Of a stretch of 64,000 nt of DNA, positions 46,683 through 55,443 are shown in pieces. Each line of letters begins with the position of its first letter. Positions within the stretch are counted from its first letter, which is position 1. A program made the position numbers and the translations under genes. The notes under the pieces were generated by a model. It was not told the DNA's origin, did not search any database, and saw nothing but the letters and a program-made list of their open reading frames with translations. This stretch comes from Pseudooceanicola pacificus (GTDB taxonomy: Bacteria; Pseudomonadota; Alphaproteobacteria; Rhodobacterales; Rhodobacteraceae): contig NZ_WNXQ01000014.1 in the NCBI RefSeq assembly GCF_009789075.1, positions 1 to 64,000 of the forward strand, in the 5' to 3' direction.

Positions 46683-46835
46683 ATGGCCCATCCCCTCCAT
46701 CATGCCGAAAGTTCCGCCCGGAAGTATGGCGGAACGCCATCCGACTATCAGGCCGTTCACGACTGGTTCGATGCCTCAAAGGAGCATCTCGCCATCTTCA
46801 CCCACCGTGCTCTGCGCCATCACACGTTATCCTGA
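46683..46835 (+). pseudogene. DUF6915 protein, 5' half (gene split by a transposon)
   Basis: From ATG 46683 the frame gives MAHPLHHAESSARKYGGTPS, then DYQAVHDWFDASKEHLAIFT and HRALRHHT before leaving the family pattern at the transposon end (LS-stop). The gene continues after the element at 54386 with THR-GLN-GLY and the rest of the family sequence. The break is inside the core CACACG at 46821-46826. Rejoining the halves gives an in-frame protein of about 146 aa. Confidence 0.85.
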
Positions 46836-47021
46836 CTCTATGGAAGCGTCTTATTCCTGTGCATCGTGCGGGTTATGCGGAGCCTTGGGATTGAGAGATG
46901 AGCCAGCCCCGGCCCGCTCTCCATCAAAAGGGCCGTAGGGACGGGGCTGGCGGCGTTTCAGTTTTAGCGCGATTGGAGTCGCGGGCGTCGTTTGCTGGAC
47001 GCGAACGCCTTTGGAGGACGG
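46827..47021 (+). other. Left end of the Tn554-like element
   Basis: About 195 non-coding bases between the left core and the first recombinase gene. An inverted repeat GCCAGCCCCG (46902-46911) / CGGGGCTGGC (46942-46951) lies here and may bind recombinase or form part of the promoter region. Confidence 0.5.
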
Positions 47022-48443
47022 ATGGTGCAGCTTTATTTCACCGACGGGTCGGCGCTGCGCGCGCCAGTTTCGGTCGAAGGCGTTCGGGTCGATCTTTCCG
47101 TGTCCCTGACCGAGGCCGCTGGCAGGATCGGCCTGATGGATGGTATGCCGTTCTTTCTGGATCGGGACGGAAGCTACTTGCATGACGTGAACCAGTTCTT
47201 TCGCGCCTGTCCGACCATGGGGTTGCGTTCGCGGCACAGTTTGCGCGCCTACGCCCATGACATCTTCGTCTGGATGCGGTTTCTGGAAGAACGGCGTGGT
47301 GGCAAGCAGCTTTGGCGTGCCGATTACAACGATGTCGTCGCGTTTCACCATGCACGGCGTTTGTCGGATGCACCGTTCCAGATTTCGGCATCCAGTTGGA
47401 ACAGGGCGATCGCGGCGCTCGACAAACTGTATCGGTGGGCACTCGAAGAAGGGCTGATCGCTTCGTCGCCGTTTCGATATGACCTGTCTTTTCGGCATGG
47501 TCATGGGCGGGGTGCGCCCAAGGTGGTCGAGGGCAACAGAGCCCGGGAGCGTGCCGTCCGCGCGCATGACATGCAATTCGTCGATATGGGCCGCTACCTC
47601 GCCTTCCGGGATATCGGCCTGAGGGGAAGACTGCCGGACGGGTCCGAGGACCCAGCCTGGCGCGGCCGCAATGGCGAGCGGAATGCCGTCTTCGCGGAAC
47701 TGCTCGTTACCACGGGGATGCGCCTTGGCGAGGCCGGCTGCCTGCTTTTCGACGAACTACCTCGGTTGACCGCCGACAGCCCAAGGATACTTCCTTTCGA
47801 TCTGCCGAGTGCGATTACCAAGGGCGAGCGCCCTCGTCGTGTTCGTTTGCCGCGCCGGGTGCTTATGCTCATCGGGGATTATTGCGATATCGAGCGCCGG
47901 ATTGCCATGGCAAAGGCGCCGCCTCGTCCGGCCGTCCCGCTCGTATTGTCATCCGATGGCCGCAACGCCGTCGATGGCAGTGGCCGACGCATCGCGCTGA
48001 CCAGGCTCCGTCCGCAAGACCGCCAACGGATGCTGCGATCGACGGATGAGATGGCTGAACACGCATCGCTCTGGCTCACGGAAGGCGGTCAGCCCGTGTC
48101 GTCCGGAACCTGGGAGGTGGCATTTCGCAGGGCAAGCCAGCGGTGCCAGGCTTTCGGTCTCGATATTACTGTCACGCCGCACAAGCTGAGGCACACCTTT
48201 GCGGTCAACATGTTGTCGATGCTGATCCGCGAACAGGTGGGCGCAATCTTTAACCCGACCGACGCGCACGGCGCGGCCTATCGCCAGATGCTCGGCGATC
48301 CGCTCCGCCATCTCCAGCACCTCCTCGGCCACGCGAACATCACCAGCACCTACATCTATCTCGACAGCCTTGCCGAGGCGCAGGAACTCGTCGATGCGGC
48401 AGCGGATCGCTGGACCGACGAACTCATGGCGGACGATCAATGA
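47022..48443 (+). CDS. Tyrosine recombinase 1 of the Tn554-like element (TnpA-like)
   Basis: 473 aa from the ATG at 47022, which has GGAGG 5 nt upstream; a TTG at 46992 is in frame but less likely. A core-binding domain (about 60-150, HSLRAYAHDIFVWMRFLEER) precedes the catalytic domain. The full active site is visible: Arg in TTGMRLGEAG, His-x-x-Arg in HKLRHTFAVN, His in LGHANITS and Tyr in STYIYLDS. It overlaps the second recombinase gene by 4 nt. It is probably the principal catalytic member. Confidence 0.88.
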   Translation: MVQLYFTDGSALRAPVSVEGVRVDLSVSLTEAAGRIGLMDGMPFFLDRDGSYLHDVNQFFRACPTMGLRSRHSLRAYAHDIFVWMRFLEERRGGKQLWRADYNDVVAFHHARRLSDAPFQISASSWNRAIAALDKLYRWALEEGLIASSPFRYDLSFRHGHGRGAPKVVEGNRARERAVRAHDMQFVDMGRYLAFRDIGLRGRLPDGSEDPAWRGRNGERNAVFAELLVTTGMRLGEAGCLLFDELPRLTADSPRILPFDLPSAITKGERPRRVRLPRRVLMLIGDYCDIERRIAMAKAPPRPAVPLVLSSDGRNAVDGSGRRIALTRLRPQDRQRMLRSTDEMAEHASLWLTEGGQPVSSGTWEVAFRRASQRCQAFGLDITVTPHKLRHTFAVNMLSMLIREQVGAIFNPTDAHGAAYRQMLGDPLRHLQHLLGHANITSTYIYLDSLAEAQELVDAAADRWTDELMADDQ

Positions 48444-50266
48444 CCGGCAGAGCCCGCGTCTCACAGCCCCGCCCAGGACGACGCGCGAGCTTTCCTGACA
48501 ATCTTCCCGATCCCGGCCCCGCCGCCGCCATTGCCATCGCCGCCCGCCGTTTCGAGATTACCTTGGCCGGACGGACTGCGATGATGGACCTGACGCGTTT
48601 GCCCGGTCGAGCTTCGCTTGCGCGTTCCTTCACGCAGGCACTCTGGCAGGCGTGTCAGGTCGGTGGCCCCGCCGGCACCGTCCGCACCGCCATGTCATTG
48701 GCCGAAGCCATCCATCGGTTCTGGCGCTATCTCGATGCGACAGGCTCATCCGTACAGGCGCTTGCCGAGATTGATGTTGCTACCATCGAAGGCTTCGACG
48801 CATGGATGGATGAGCGCGGACAGCATCCCAACCATCGCCGCCACCAGATGGGAGATGTGGTGATGCTGCTGCGGTTGGCGGATGCGGGAGAACAAGGGCG
48901 CCTTTCCGAAGAGGCTTCCCGCCGATTGTTCTATGTCAGCACGCGCCCGGGTGTTCCACCGCGCCCGCGCGATGCCTACAGCGACAGTGTCCGGGTGGCC
49001 TTAAAGGCGGCCGCGCGTGCCGATGTTGCAGCGATCGTGCAGCGATTCCGTCCGGCGCTTGCTCAAGAGTGCGAGACACGCATCGACCGGTTGGAGATGG
49101 ACGCCTTCGCCGAGATCGACCGTGTCGGTTTCATTACCGTCAAGAACGACCTTTTTCGTCAACTCTACGGGGCACGGAACTATGCGGGGATTTCGAATGA
49201 GGGGCTGAGCGACAGGATGCATGGCACGCGGCATCTGCTCCTCGGCGATCTGATTGCTCTGTTCGTTCTGCTGTCGCTGGAGACCGGTCTCGAGATCGAG
49301 GCGATCAAAACCTTGCGCGCAGATTGTCTCAAGAACCCTTCCAGCGGTTATGTCGAGATCGAGTATTGCAAGCGCCGCGCCCGTCATGCCGAGTGGAAGC
49401 GGCTGCGGGTTCGGGACGGAGGGTCCGGCACCCCGGGCGGCCTGCTGCGCCTCGCAATTCAGTGGACCGCGACGGCGCGCGGTCATCTCGGGAGCGAACA
49501 GCTTTTCACCTATTACTGCCGCGGCCGCCTGACCGATGTCGTTCTGCCGATGCAATCGGCCAGAAAGGTCTGGGTCAAACATCACCGGTTGCAGGATGAT
49601 AACGGGAAGCCGTTGAAGCTCTGCCTCTCGCGCTTGCGCAAGACGCACAAGGCTGCGTGGTATCGCAAAACGGGCGGTCAGCTGCGCCGGTTCGCGGTTG
49701 GGCATACCGTTGAGATTGCTGCAAACCACTATGGGGACATTCCGGCAATGCGGCCGATCCATGAAGCCACCGTCGCCCAGGCGCTGATGGACGCCGTCGA
49801 GGATGCGTTGCCGCCCACCGTGTTGACCCCGGAGGCCGAGGCGGAGATTCTGGCCGCTCCGTCTTCGGCGCAGCCAGGTTTACCGGAAGGCATGGCGACC
49901 GATGTTCCGGCATTTCTGGCAGGCGAACAGGATGTGTGGCTGGCAAGCTGTTCCGGCTTCTACAACAGCCCGTTCGTCTCCTCGGGCGAGGCCTGCCCGG
50001 TGCCGTTCTGGGGCTGCCTCGAATGCCGGAACGGCGTCATCACCACTCGCAAGTTGCCCGCGCTGATGGCGTTTCTGGACTTCGTGATGGACCAGCGTAA
50101 GGTGCTGAGCGAGGCCGACTGGCAGGCGAAGTTCGGGCGTGTCCACTACAGGATCTCCGCGCAGATATTGCCACAATTCTCCGAGACCGATCTCGACGCC
50201 GCGCGTTCCCTCGCCGCCCGTCAGCCGACACAGATCTACCTTCCCCCGGAGGCGGGCCTGGCATGA
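48440..50266 (+). CDS. Tyrosine recombinase 2 of the Tn554-like element
   Basis: 608 aa. The N-terminal core-binding region includes SLAEAIHRFWRYLDATGSSV. The catalytic domain is divergent: the first Arg position reads ETGLEIEAIKTL (Glu instead of Arg), the box II region reads LSRLRKTHKAAWYRKTGGQL, and the last box VGHTVEIAANHYGD keeps His and Tyr. A Cys cluster near the end (CSGFYNSPFVSSGEACPVPF, then WGCLECRN) resembles a zinc ribbon, as in TnpB-type Tn554 recombinases. It overlaps both neighbours by 4 nt. The altered residues suggest a supporting or target-binding role. Confidence 0.78.
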   Translation: MTGRARVSQPRPGRRASFPDNLPDPGPAAAIAIAARRFEITLAGRTAMMDLTRLPGRASLARSFTQALWQACQVGGPAGTVRTAMSLAEAIHRFWRYLDATGSSVQALAEIDVATIEGFDAWMDERGQHPNHRRHQMGDVVMLLRLADAGEQGRLSEEASRRLFYVSTRPGVPPRPRDAYSDSVRVALKAAARADVAAIVQRFRPALAQECETRIDRLEMDAFAEIDRVGFITVKNDLFRQLYGARNYAGISNEGLSDRMHGTRHLLLGDLIALFVLLSLETGLEIEAIKTLRADCLKNPSSGYVEIEYCKRRARHAEWKRLRVRDGGSGTPGGLLRLAIQWTATARGHLGSEQLFTYYCRGRLTDVVLPMQSARKVWVKHHRLQDDNGKPLKLCLSRLRKTHKAAWYRKTGGQLRRFAVGHTVEIAANHYGDIPAMRPIHEATVAQALMDAVEDALPPTVLTPEAEAEILAAPSSAQPGLPEGMATDVPAFLAGEQDVWLASCSGFYNSPFVSSGEACPVPFWGCLECRNGVITTRKLPALMAFLDFVMDQRKVLSEADWQAKFGRVHYRISAQILPQFSETDLDAARSLAARQPTQIYLPPEAGLA

Positions 50267-52410
50267 GAACAAATCCGGCCATCACGACCGCAAGGCGATC
50301 GCTGCCATCGGCAATCCATGCCGACGACACCGACATCCTCGCAGGCAGACCGCTCAGACCGGGATTGGAGCACTCGACGTTGTCCCGCTTCGGCGACGAT
50401 GTGTGGGATCTCAGTCCAGCTATGTTTCGCGCCAACGCGCGGCCCGCCACGTTTCGTGTGGATTTCGGTGCCATTGCGGACCCCGCGTTTCGGCGGCTCG
50501 CGAAGGAATACATGCTCGCCCGACTTCAGGCGCCGCTGCGCAGCTACCGGGGCTCTTGCGGCCCCTCGACCGCCAAAGGCACATTGCTTTTCGTGCGCCA
50601 TTTCGGAGAGTTCCTGCTTGATCGCACAGGCTCCGTTGCACTGGATCGCGTCGATCAGCGAATGCTGGACGCGTATCTGGCGCATCTGGGGGCAGACGGC
50701 GCGCGTTCATCGCAACAGATCCGCCTCTATGTCGATGTCCCCATCGACCTCCATCATTTCGGGCCATGGGTGACCGGGGGCGGCATTCCCTTCCTGCCTT
50801 GGGGTGGGCGCACGGCAAGCAATGTCAGCGGCCGGAGCCGGACGAGCGCAGAGAACGCCACGCCGCGGATCCCTGAACCGGTCATCGGCGCGTTGCTCCA
50901 CTGGTCGATGCGATACGTCGATGTCTTCGCCCCGGATATCCTTGCGGCGCGCGAAGAACTGGATCGCCTTGAAGCCCATGCTGCCCAAGTTATTGCCGAG
51001 GATGCGCGCCAGACCCGCCACGAACGGTTTCGCTACCGTCTTCGTACCTGGCTCGAGGCCCGCCGGGCGGAAGGGCGGGGCGTGCCACTCTGGGAGCGCC
51101 GTCCAAACACCACCCGCGGTGTCCCCGATACCAAGGAAGGCAAAGCGTATAATTTCAGGCTGATGTGCCTTCAGATTGGCTGTCCTCAAACGGGGAACCT
51201 CAGTAGTTCCACCGCGACCGTGAGGATGCTGGACCAGATGGCGGGTGAGATGGGAACCGAGGTCGGCGGCATGGATACCCCGATCAGCCTCGACCCCGAT
51301 ACCGGCCTGCCCTGGCGGGAGCGTTTCGACACGGACAGCTTACCGCATGAAGAGCAGATGCTGCAGGCGGCCTGTTACATCGTTTGTGCCTACCTGACGG
51401 GAATGCGCGACAGCGAGTTGCAGGACATGGAGCCGGGCTGCGTTTCGATTGAGCGCAGTGCCGACAACCTGATCGAGCGCTATCGCGTGCGCAGCACCGT
51501 CTACAAGCATCGCGAGGCGGCGGGCGTTTCCGCCGACTGGATCACCATCGCTCCGGTCGCCCGTGCAGTCGAGGCCATGGAAGCCTTGTCGTGTCGTGCG
51601 CGCGGCGACCGTGATCTTCGATCCCTCTGGGTGTCCTTGAAGCCTTGGGACTGGACGGCGGATTACCTGGCCGCGCAGGCGTCGCCCATCATCAAGATGT
51701 TCCGCGACGGTCTGGATGCGAAGGTCGCCACCCCGCCCGCAATTCCACATGTCGATGGGCGCCCCTGGCATTTTTCCACCCGGCAGTTCCGGCGCACCAT
51801 CGCATGGTACATCGCGAACCGCCCTTTCGGCGTGATTGCCGGAAAGATCCAGTACAAACATGCCTCCGTGGCGATGTTCGAGGGCTATGCCGGCGCGCCG
51901 CACGGAGATTTTCGCCGGGCGGTCGAGCAGGAACGGGCGCTTGGCCAATTGGACGATGTGGTCGCCTATTATGAGGCCTACCTGCACGGTGACGAGCCCG
52001 GCGGCCCGGCATCGTCCCGTCTCAAGCAGGAGTTCTCCCACATCCGGGATACCCTCGGTGATCTGCCTGGGCGCATCCTCGATCAGAAACGCCTGCGAAC
52101 GATGCTGGCGCATCTTGGAAAGAAGTTGCATGTCGGATTTCTGAACGATTGCTTCTTCGATCCCACCAACGCCCTCTGCCTGCGACCCGACGACAAGCCG
52201 GTGGCCCCGGTGATTTCGCGCTGCAGCCCGGACCGTTGCCCCAATTCCTGTCTGACCACGCGCCATGTTGCGCCTTGGCGGGCTTCGATCAAGGAGGGGG
52301 AGCGTCTCCTTCAAGGCAACACCCTGTCGGCGTTTCAGAAGGTCGCAATCACGCAGGACAATGATCGAAAGCGCCGACTGATCGCGCATCTGGTGGACCC
52401 GAAGGCATGA
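50263..52410 (+). CDS. Tyrosine recombinase 3 of the Tn554-like element
   Basis: 715 aa. After a long N-terminal region the catalytic domain shows Arg in YLTGMRDSELQDME, a box II of the form STRQFRRTIAWYI (Gln where His is usual, Arg kept) and KHASVAMFEGYAG with the terminal His and Tyr. A cysteine-rich tail (SRCSPDRCPNSCLTTRHVAP) follows, typical of Tn554-type TnpB. It is coupled to recombinase 2 upstream and to the TnpC-like gene downstream by 4-nt overlaps. Confidence 0.8.
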   Translation: MRTNPAITTARRSLPSAIHADDTDILAGRPLRPGLEHSTLSRFGDDVWDLSPAMFRANARPATFRVDFGAIADPAFRRLAKEYMLARLQAPLRSYRGSCGPSTAKGTLLFVRHFGEFLLDRTGSVALDRVDQRMLDAYLAHLGADGARSSQQIRLYVDVPIDLHHFGPWVTGGGIPFLPWGGRTASNVSGRSRTSAENATPRIPEPVIGALLHWSMRYVDVFAPDILAAREELDRLEAHAAQVIAEDARQTRHERFRYRLRTWLEARRAEGRGVPLWERRPNTTRGVPDTKEGKAYNFRLMCLQIGCPQTGNLSSSTATVRMLDQMAGEMGTEVGGMDTPISLDPDTGLPWRERFDTDSLPHEEQMLQAACYIVCAYLTGMRDSELQDMEPGCVSIERSADNLIERYRVRSTVYKHREAAGVSADWITIAPVARAVEAMEALSCRARGDRDLRSLWVSLKPWDWTADYLAAQASPIIKMFRDGLDAKVATPPAIPHVDGRPWHFSTRQFRRTIAWYIANRPFGVIAGKIQYKHASVAMFEGYAGAPHGDFRRAVEQERALGQLDDVVAYYEAYLHGDEPGGPASSRLKQEFSHIRDTLGDLPGRILDQKRLRTMLAHLGKKLHVGFLNDCFFDPTNALCLRPDDKPVAPVISRCSPDRCPNSCLTTRHVAPWRASIKEGERLLQGNTLSAFQKVAITQDNDRKRRLIAHLVDPKA

Positions 52411-52832
52411 CACCGCCTGTCAGTCAGGCGACCGAAGGTGCCTTGCGCGCCGCCATGAAGCGGCTGCTCGAGGGGACTTCCGTCCATACCGACGGGCGCC
52501 TCACCATCGCCAATCTCGCGCGCGAGGCTGGTGTCAGCCGCGCAACGGCCAACCGTGCCACTGCCGTTCTCGGCGAATTCCGTGCGGCGGAGGCGCGGTT
52601 CCGGTCGGGATCGGTCGCGGGACTGAAGGCCCGTATCCGCGAACTCGAAGCCGAACTGCGGGCTGCACGCGGCGGCGAGCTGGCAGAGCTGCGCGCGACC
52701 GTCAAAACACTGGCGCAACAAATCCAGATCCTCGCGCTCGAGGGTGAAGAACAACGCCGCCTGATCGCGGTTCTTGAAGAGCAGATCGCGCGGGCTGACC
52801 CGAAAGTCCTGCCGTTCAGGCCGCCGTCCTAG
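52407..52832 (+). CDS. TnpC-like helper (DUF6262)
   Basis: 141 aa, close to Tn554 TnpC (125 aa). A helix-turn-helix-like segment (TIANLAREAGVSRATANRAT) is followed by a long coiled coil (about 65-130, LKARIRELEAELRAARGGEL and on to EEQRRLIAVLEEQIARAD). TnpC in Tn554 influences the efficiency and orientation of transposition. It is the last gene of the coupled four-gene operon. Confidence 0.8.
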   Translation: MTPPVSQATEGALRAAMKRLLEGTSVHTDGRLTIANLAREAGVSRATANRATAVLGEFRAAEARFRSGSVAGLKARIRELEAELRAARGGELAELRATVKTLAQQIQILALEGEEQRRLIAVLEEQIARADPKVLPFRPPS

Positions 52833-52925
52833 GGCGGCACCTGAGCTCGCGATTAGGGAGAGGAAGAGGTGAGCTGGGTGGGGGTGAAACAGGGATGAGA
52901 AGAGAGGGAGCCCCCATGAACTGTC

Positions 52926-54301
52926 GAGATATGCGCAGAAGTTGGTGACGCGTGATCAGGCGGCGGTTTGAAGTTGGCGGAGGCCGTCGCGGAACTCAAC
53001 CCCTTCGATGATCTGGGGGAGGCGGTTTCGGCCGTCGAGTTTGCGCCATTTGCTCTGCGCCGACATCATCAGCTTGAAAGCCATTGCCAGCCCGGTCTTC
53101 CGGCTCAGACACCCCTTGGTCCTCTTGGTGCGGTGCCGGACCGTGGCGAAGGTGCTTTCGATCGGGTTCGACGTCCGGATGTGTTTCCAGTGTTCAGCCG
53201 GGTAGTCGTAGAAGGACAGCAGTACATCGCGGTCCTTGACCAGCTTGGCGACCGCCTTGTCCCACTTCACGCCGTAGGTCTCGACGAAGAAATCGAAAGC
53301 GGCGTTCGCCTCGGTGCGGGTTTCGGCCTGCCAGATGTCGTGCAGATGCGCCTTGGCCTTTGACTGCAGGGATTTCGGCATCGCGTTCAGCACATTCATG
53401 GTCTTGTGGACCCAGCAGCGCTGTTCGCGGGTCGTGGCGAACACCTCCCGCAGCGCCGTCCAGAAGCCCAGGGCGCCATCGCCAACAGCCAGCTTGGGGT
53501 CTTGCTTCAGGCCGCGGCGCTTGAGATCGAGCAGCACTTCGCGCCAGCTCTCGGTGCTTTCGCGGAAGCCATCGGTCATCGCCAGCAACTCCTTGCGGCC
53601 ATATTCGTCAGCCCCGACAATCACCAGAACGCATTGCTTTTACTCAGACATCCTGGGTTTGAAGTAGACCCCGTCGGCCCAGATGTAGAGAAAGCGCCGG
53701 GCGCTGAGATCGCGTTTTTCCCAGGCCTGATACTCGGCCCACCAATCCGCCTTGAGGCGGGTGATCGTCTTGGCCGACAAGCCCTTGGCGTTCGGACCGA
53801 GCAGAGCGGCAAGGGCTTCGCTGAAATCGCCTGTCGAGACGCCCTTGAGGTAAAGCCACGGCAGCAGTTCCTCGATCGATCTCGCCTTGCGCAAGTAGCG
53901 CGGCAGGATGCTGGGCGTGAACGTGATCTTGTCCGTGCCGGTGCTGCGATCTCGAACCCGAGGCACCTTCACCGGCACCGGACCAACACCGGTCAGCACT
54001 TCGCGCTCCGGCAGGTGTCCATGCCGGACCAACCTGGCGCGACCATCCTCGAGCTTGTCCTCGGCGAACCCCGCCATCAGCGCGGCCAGTTCCGCCTCGA
54101 TCGCTTGTTCGATCAGCTTGCGCGCCCCTTCCCGGATGACACCGGTCAAAGGGTCCAGGGAAAATCCGGATGGATCAGGAAGCGTGGCAATGGTAGTCTT
54201 CGACATGTGGCATATCCCTTTCTCTGCAGAGAATTGACGGCGTCTGAACACCGCCATGATATGCCGCCCCTCAGGGCATCACCAACTTTCGCGCGTTTCT
54301 C
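52926..54301 (-). mobile_element. IS256-family element inside the Tn554-like transposon
   Basis: 1376 bp with imperfect terminal repeats: the left end reads GAGATATGCGCAGAAGTTGG and the right end read inward reads GAGAAACGCGCGAAAGTTGG, both continuing TGA-C/T-GC. A perfect 9-bp direct repeat TGAACTGTC flanks it (52917-52925 and 54302-54310), the 8-9 bp duplication expected of IS256. Its only gene carries a nonsense codon, so this copy cannot move on its own. Confidence 0.93.
52956..54206 (-). pseudogene. IS256-family (mutator) transposase with an in-frame TAA
   Basis: The frame from ATG 54206 to the stop at 52956 is about 416 codons, normal for IS256 transposases. It is broken only by TAA at 53642-53640: YIWADGVYFKPRMSE-stop-KQCVLVIVGADEYGRKE, in the same frame on both sides. 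Family members have an acidic or polar residue there (such as PRMEDNKQ). Downstream landmarks are normal (WREVLLDLKRRGL, GDGALGFW, RCWVHKTMNVLNAMPKS, TSNPIESTFATVRHRTKRTK). A point mutation, not a frameshift, inactivated it. Confidence 0.9.
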
Positions 54302-54385
54302 TGAACTGTCTCACCGATGCCACTCGGGAAAACCCCAATGACGGCAGGAAGTTTTCAAAAAGAGACAAATTGACTGTCCAGATAA

Positions 54386-54688
54386 CACACGCAAGGCATC
54401 TTCGAGGCCGAACGTGTCTTCGGGCTCTCCCTCACCAACGGGGCGGGGCGCGAGATTCCCATCCGCTGGATCGGCGAGCAGCATGTCCGCGAAGACTGTC
54501 AGGGCCGCATTCCGAGCCTCGCCGACTGGCTCGGACGGATCCAGCCCGAGCCCTGGATGGCCAACGGGCAGATCGACCGGCAAGCGCATGAGCCCGTCGG
54601 CGATCCGCGCACGAAATGGCTGGCCGAGGTGGCTGGGGGCAAGACGATCCTCGGCCTCAAGGACTGGATGGAGGCGAGGGGATCATGA
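54386..54688 (+). pseudogene. DUF6915 protein, 3' half (gene split by a transposon)
   Basis: Starting inside the right core CACACG, the frame reads HTQGIFEAERVFGLSLTNGA, then GREIPIRWIGEQHVRED and GRIPSLADWLGRIQPEPWM, the conserved C-terminal part of DUF6915, plus a lineage-specific tail to TGA 54686-54688. It lacks a start. It is in frame with the 5' half (46683-46826) once the transposon is removed. Its stop overlaps the ATG of the next gene. Confidence 0.85.
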
Positions 54689-54966
54689 TGCGCAACGTTC
54701 GCAGGTTCTACGATTGCAGCACCGCACATCTGCCTGAATAAACCGTCCAGGCTATCGAGAACGGGCTCTTTGCCAAATCGCCGAGCATGCAGAATGAGTA
54801 TGGCTGGCTGTTCTCCGTCCCTGTAACCCTCGCCGACATGCCGGAAGGCGTCGACTGCGACGCCTTCAAGGCGGTCATGGCGTTGGCGATGGATGCCGGG
54901 TGTGACTACGTCCTCTTCGATCGAGACGTCCCGCCAGCCCCCTATCTCGAGGTCTTCGACTGGTAG
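54685..54966 (+). pseudogene. DUF5983-like gene with an in-frame TAA
   Basis: From ATG 54685 the frame runs to TAG 54964-54966 (93 codons) but has TAA at codon 19 (54739-54741): FYDCSTAHLPE-stop-TVQAIENG. After it the protein pattern continues normally (GWLFSVPVTLADMPEGVDCD, then FKAVMALAMDAGCDYVLFDR and APYLEVFDW). CAA (Gln) to TAA by one C-to-T change is the simplest explanation. The family resembles DUF5983 plasmid proteins; function unknown. Downstream in-frame ATGs (such as 54787) could allow only a shortened product. Confidence 0.75.
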
Positions 54967-54983
54967 GTCAATCGCGGTTGCAC

Positions 54984-55011
54984 AGAGGCCCGATCCACGG
55001 ATCGGGCCTCT
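54984..55011 (+). terminator. Strong intrinsic terminator-like hairpin
   Basis: A perfect 13-bp stem AGAGGCCCGATCC / GGATCGGGCCTCT with a 2-nt loop, followed by TTGTTT. It lies 17 nt after the DUF5983-like gene and ahead of the gene at 55048. Confidence 0.75.
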
Positions 55012-55047
55012 CTTGTTTCCAACACCAATACTGAAATGGAGATCCGG

Positions 55048-55326
55048 ATGAACGTCGCGGAGATAAAGCTCGCCGTGGATGCCGGCAAATCCGTCCACTG
55101 GGCGAATGAGGGGTATCGGGTGCATCGGGACGGCCTTGGCCAATACCTCATAACCTTTGTGCCGAACGGCAGCACGATCGGGTTGACCGACCGGAGCGGC
55201 CGTAGGCTGAACGGAGCCGAGGCCGACTTCTTCATATCGGAGCCGGGCCATGATGGCGCGACAGCGCAGGGGAGGGTGGTGCGCGGGGCGACGTCGGACA
55301 CCTCGTCTACCGCCGGGCCGGGCTGA
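55048..55326 (+). CDS. Small hypothetical protein
   Basis: 92 aa from the ATG at 55048, which has GGAG 5 nt upstream; an ATG at 55036 is also in frame. It opens MNVAEIKLAVDAGKSVHWAN and contains GYRVHRDGLGQYLITFVPNG, a β-rich pattern, with a disordered Ser/Thr/Gly tail. I do not recognise a named family, though short proteins of this sort are frequent on Rhodobacterales plasmids. Confidence 0.65.
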   Translation: MNVAEIKLAVDAGKSVHWANEGYRVHRDGLGQYLITFVPNGSTIGLTDRSGRRLNGAEADFFISEPGHDGATAQGRVVRGATSDTSSTAGPG

Positions 55327-55335
55327 CGGGCAGGA

Positions 55336-55360
55336 GAGAAAGGAAAGAGGGCTTTGTGGT
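55336..55360 (+). repeat. Leader motif, copy before the tandem DUF736 gene
   Basis: GAAAGGAAAGAGGGCTTTGT followed by GG, about 100 bp upstream of the gene at 55444. Same pattern as 37908 and 46167. Confidence 0.5.
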
Positions 55361-55443
55361 TTTGCGATCCCATGAGGGGTCGAAAAGCAATCCCGCGTGC
55401 TCTGGCCAAGTGCCGGGCAGCGGCAAACCCAAGGAGAAGACCT

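Larger units (their letters stand above)
46821..54391. mobile_element. Tn554-like transposon with three tyrosine recombinases
   Basis: The element lies between two copies of the 6-bp core CACACG (46821-46826 and 54386-54391), with one copy belonging to the target. Inside each core are short inverted ends: GTTATCCTGACT on the left, and GTTATCTGGACAGT on the right read inward. Gene content is three consecutive tyrosine recombinases and a TnpC-like helper, all ATGA-overlapped, matching the Tn554/recombinase-in-trio pattern. It also contains an IS256-family copy (52926-54301). Without that IS and its duplication it is about 6.2 kb. Confidence 0.8.

Noticed and set aside
53624..53642. Frameshift or programmed slip in the IS256 transposase
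   Set aside because: The frame is identical on both sides of the TAA, so this is a point nonsense mutation and not a shift.
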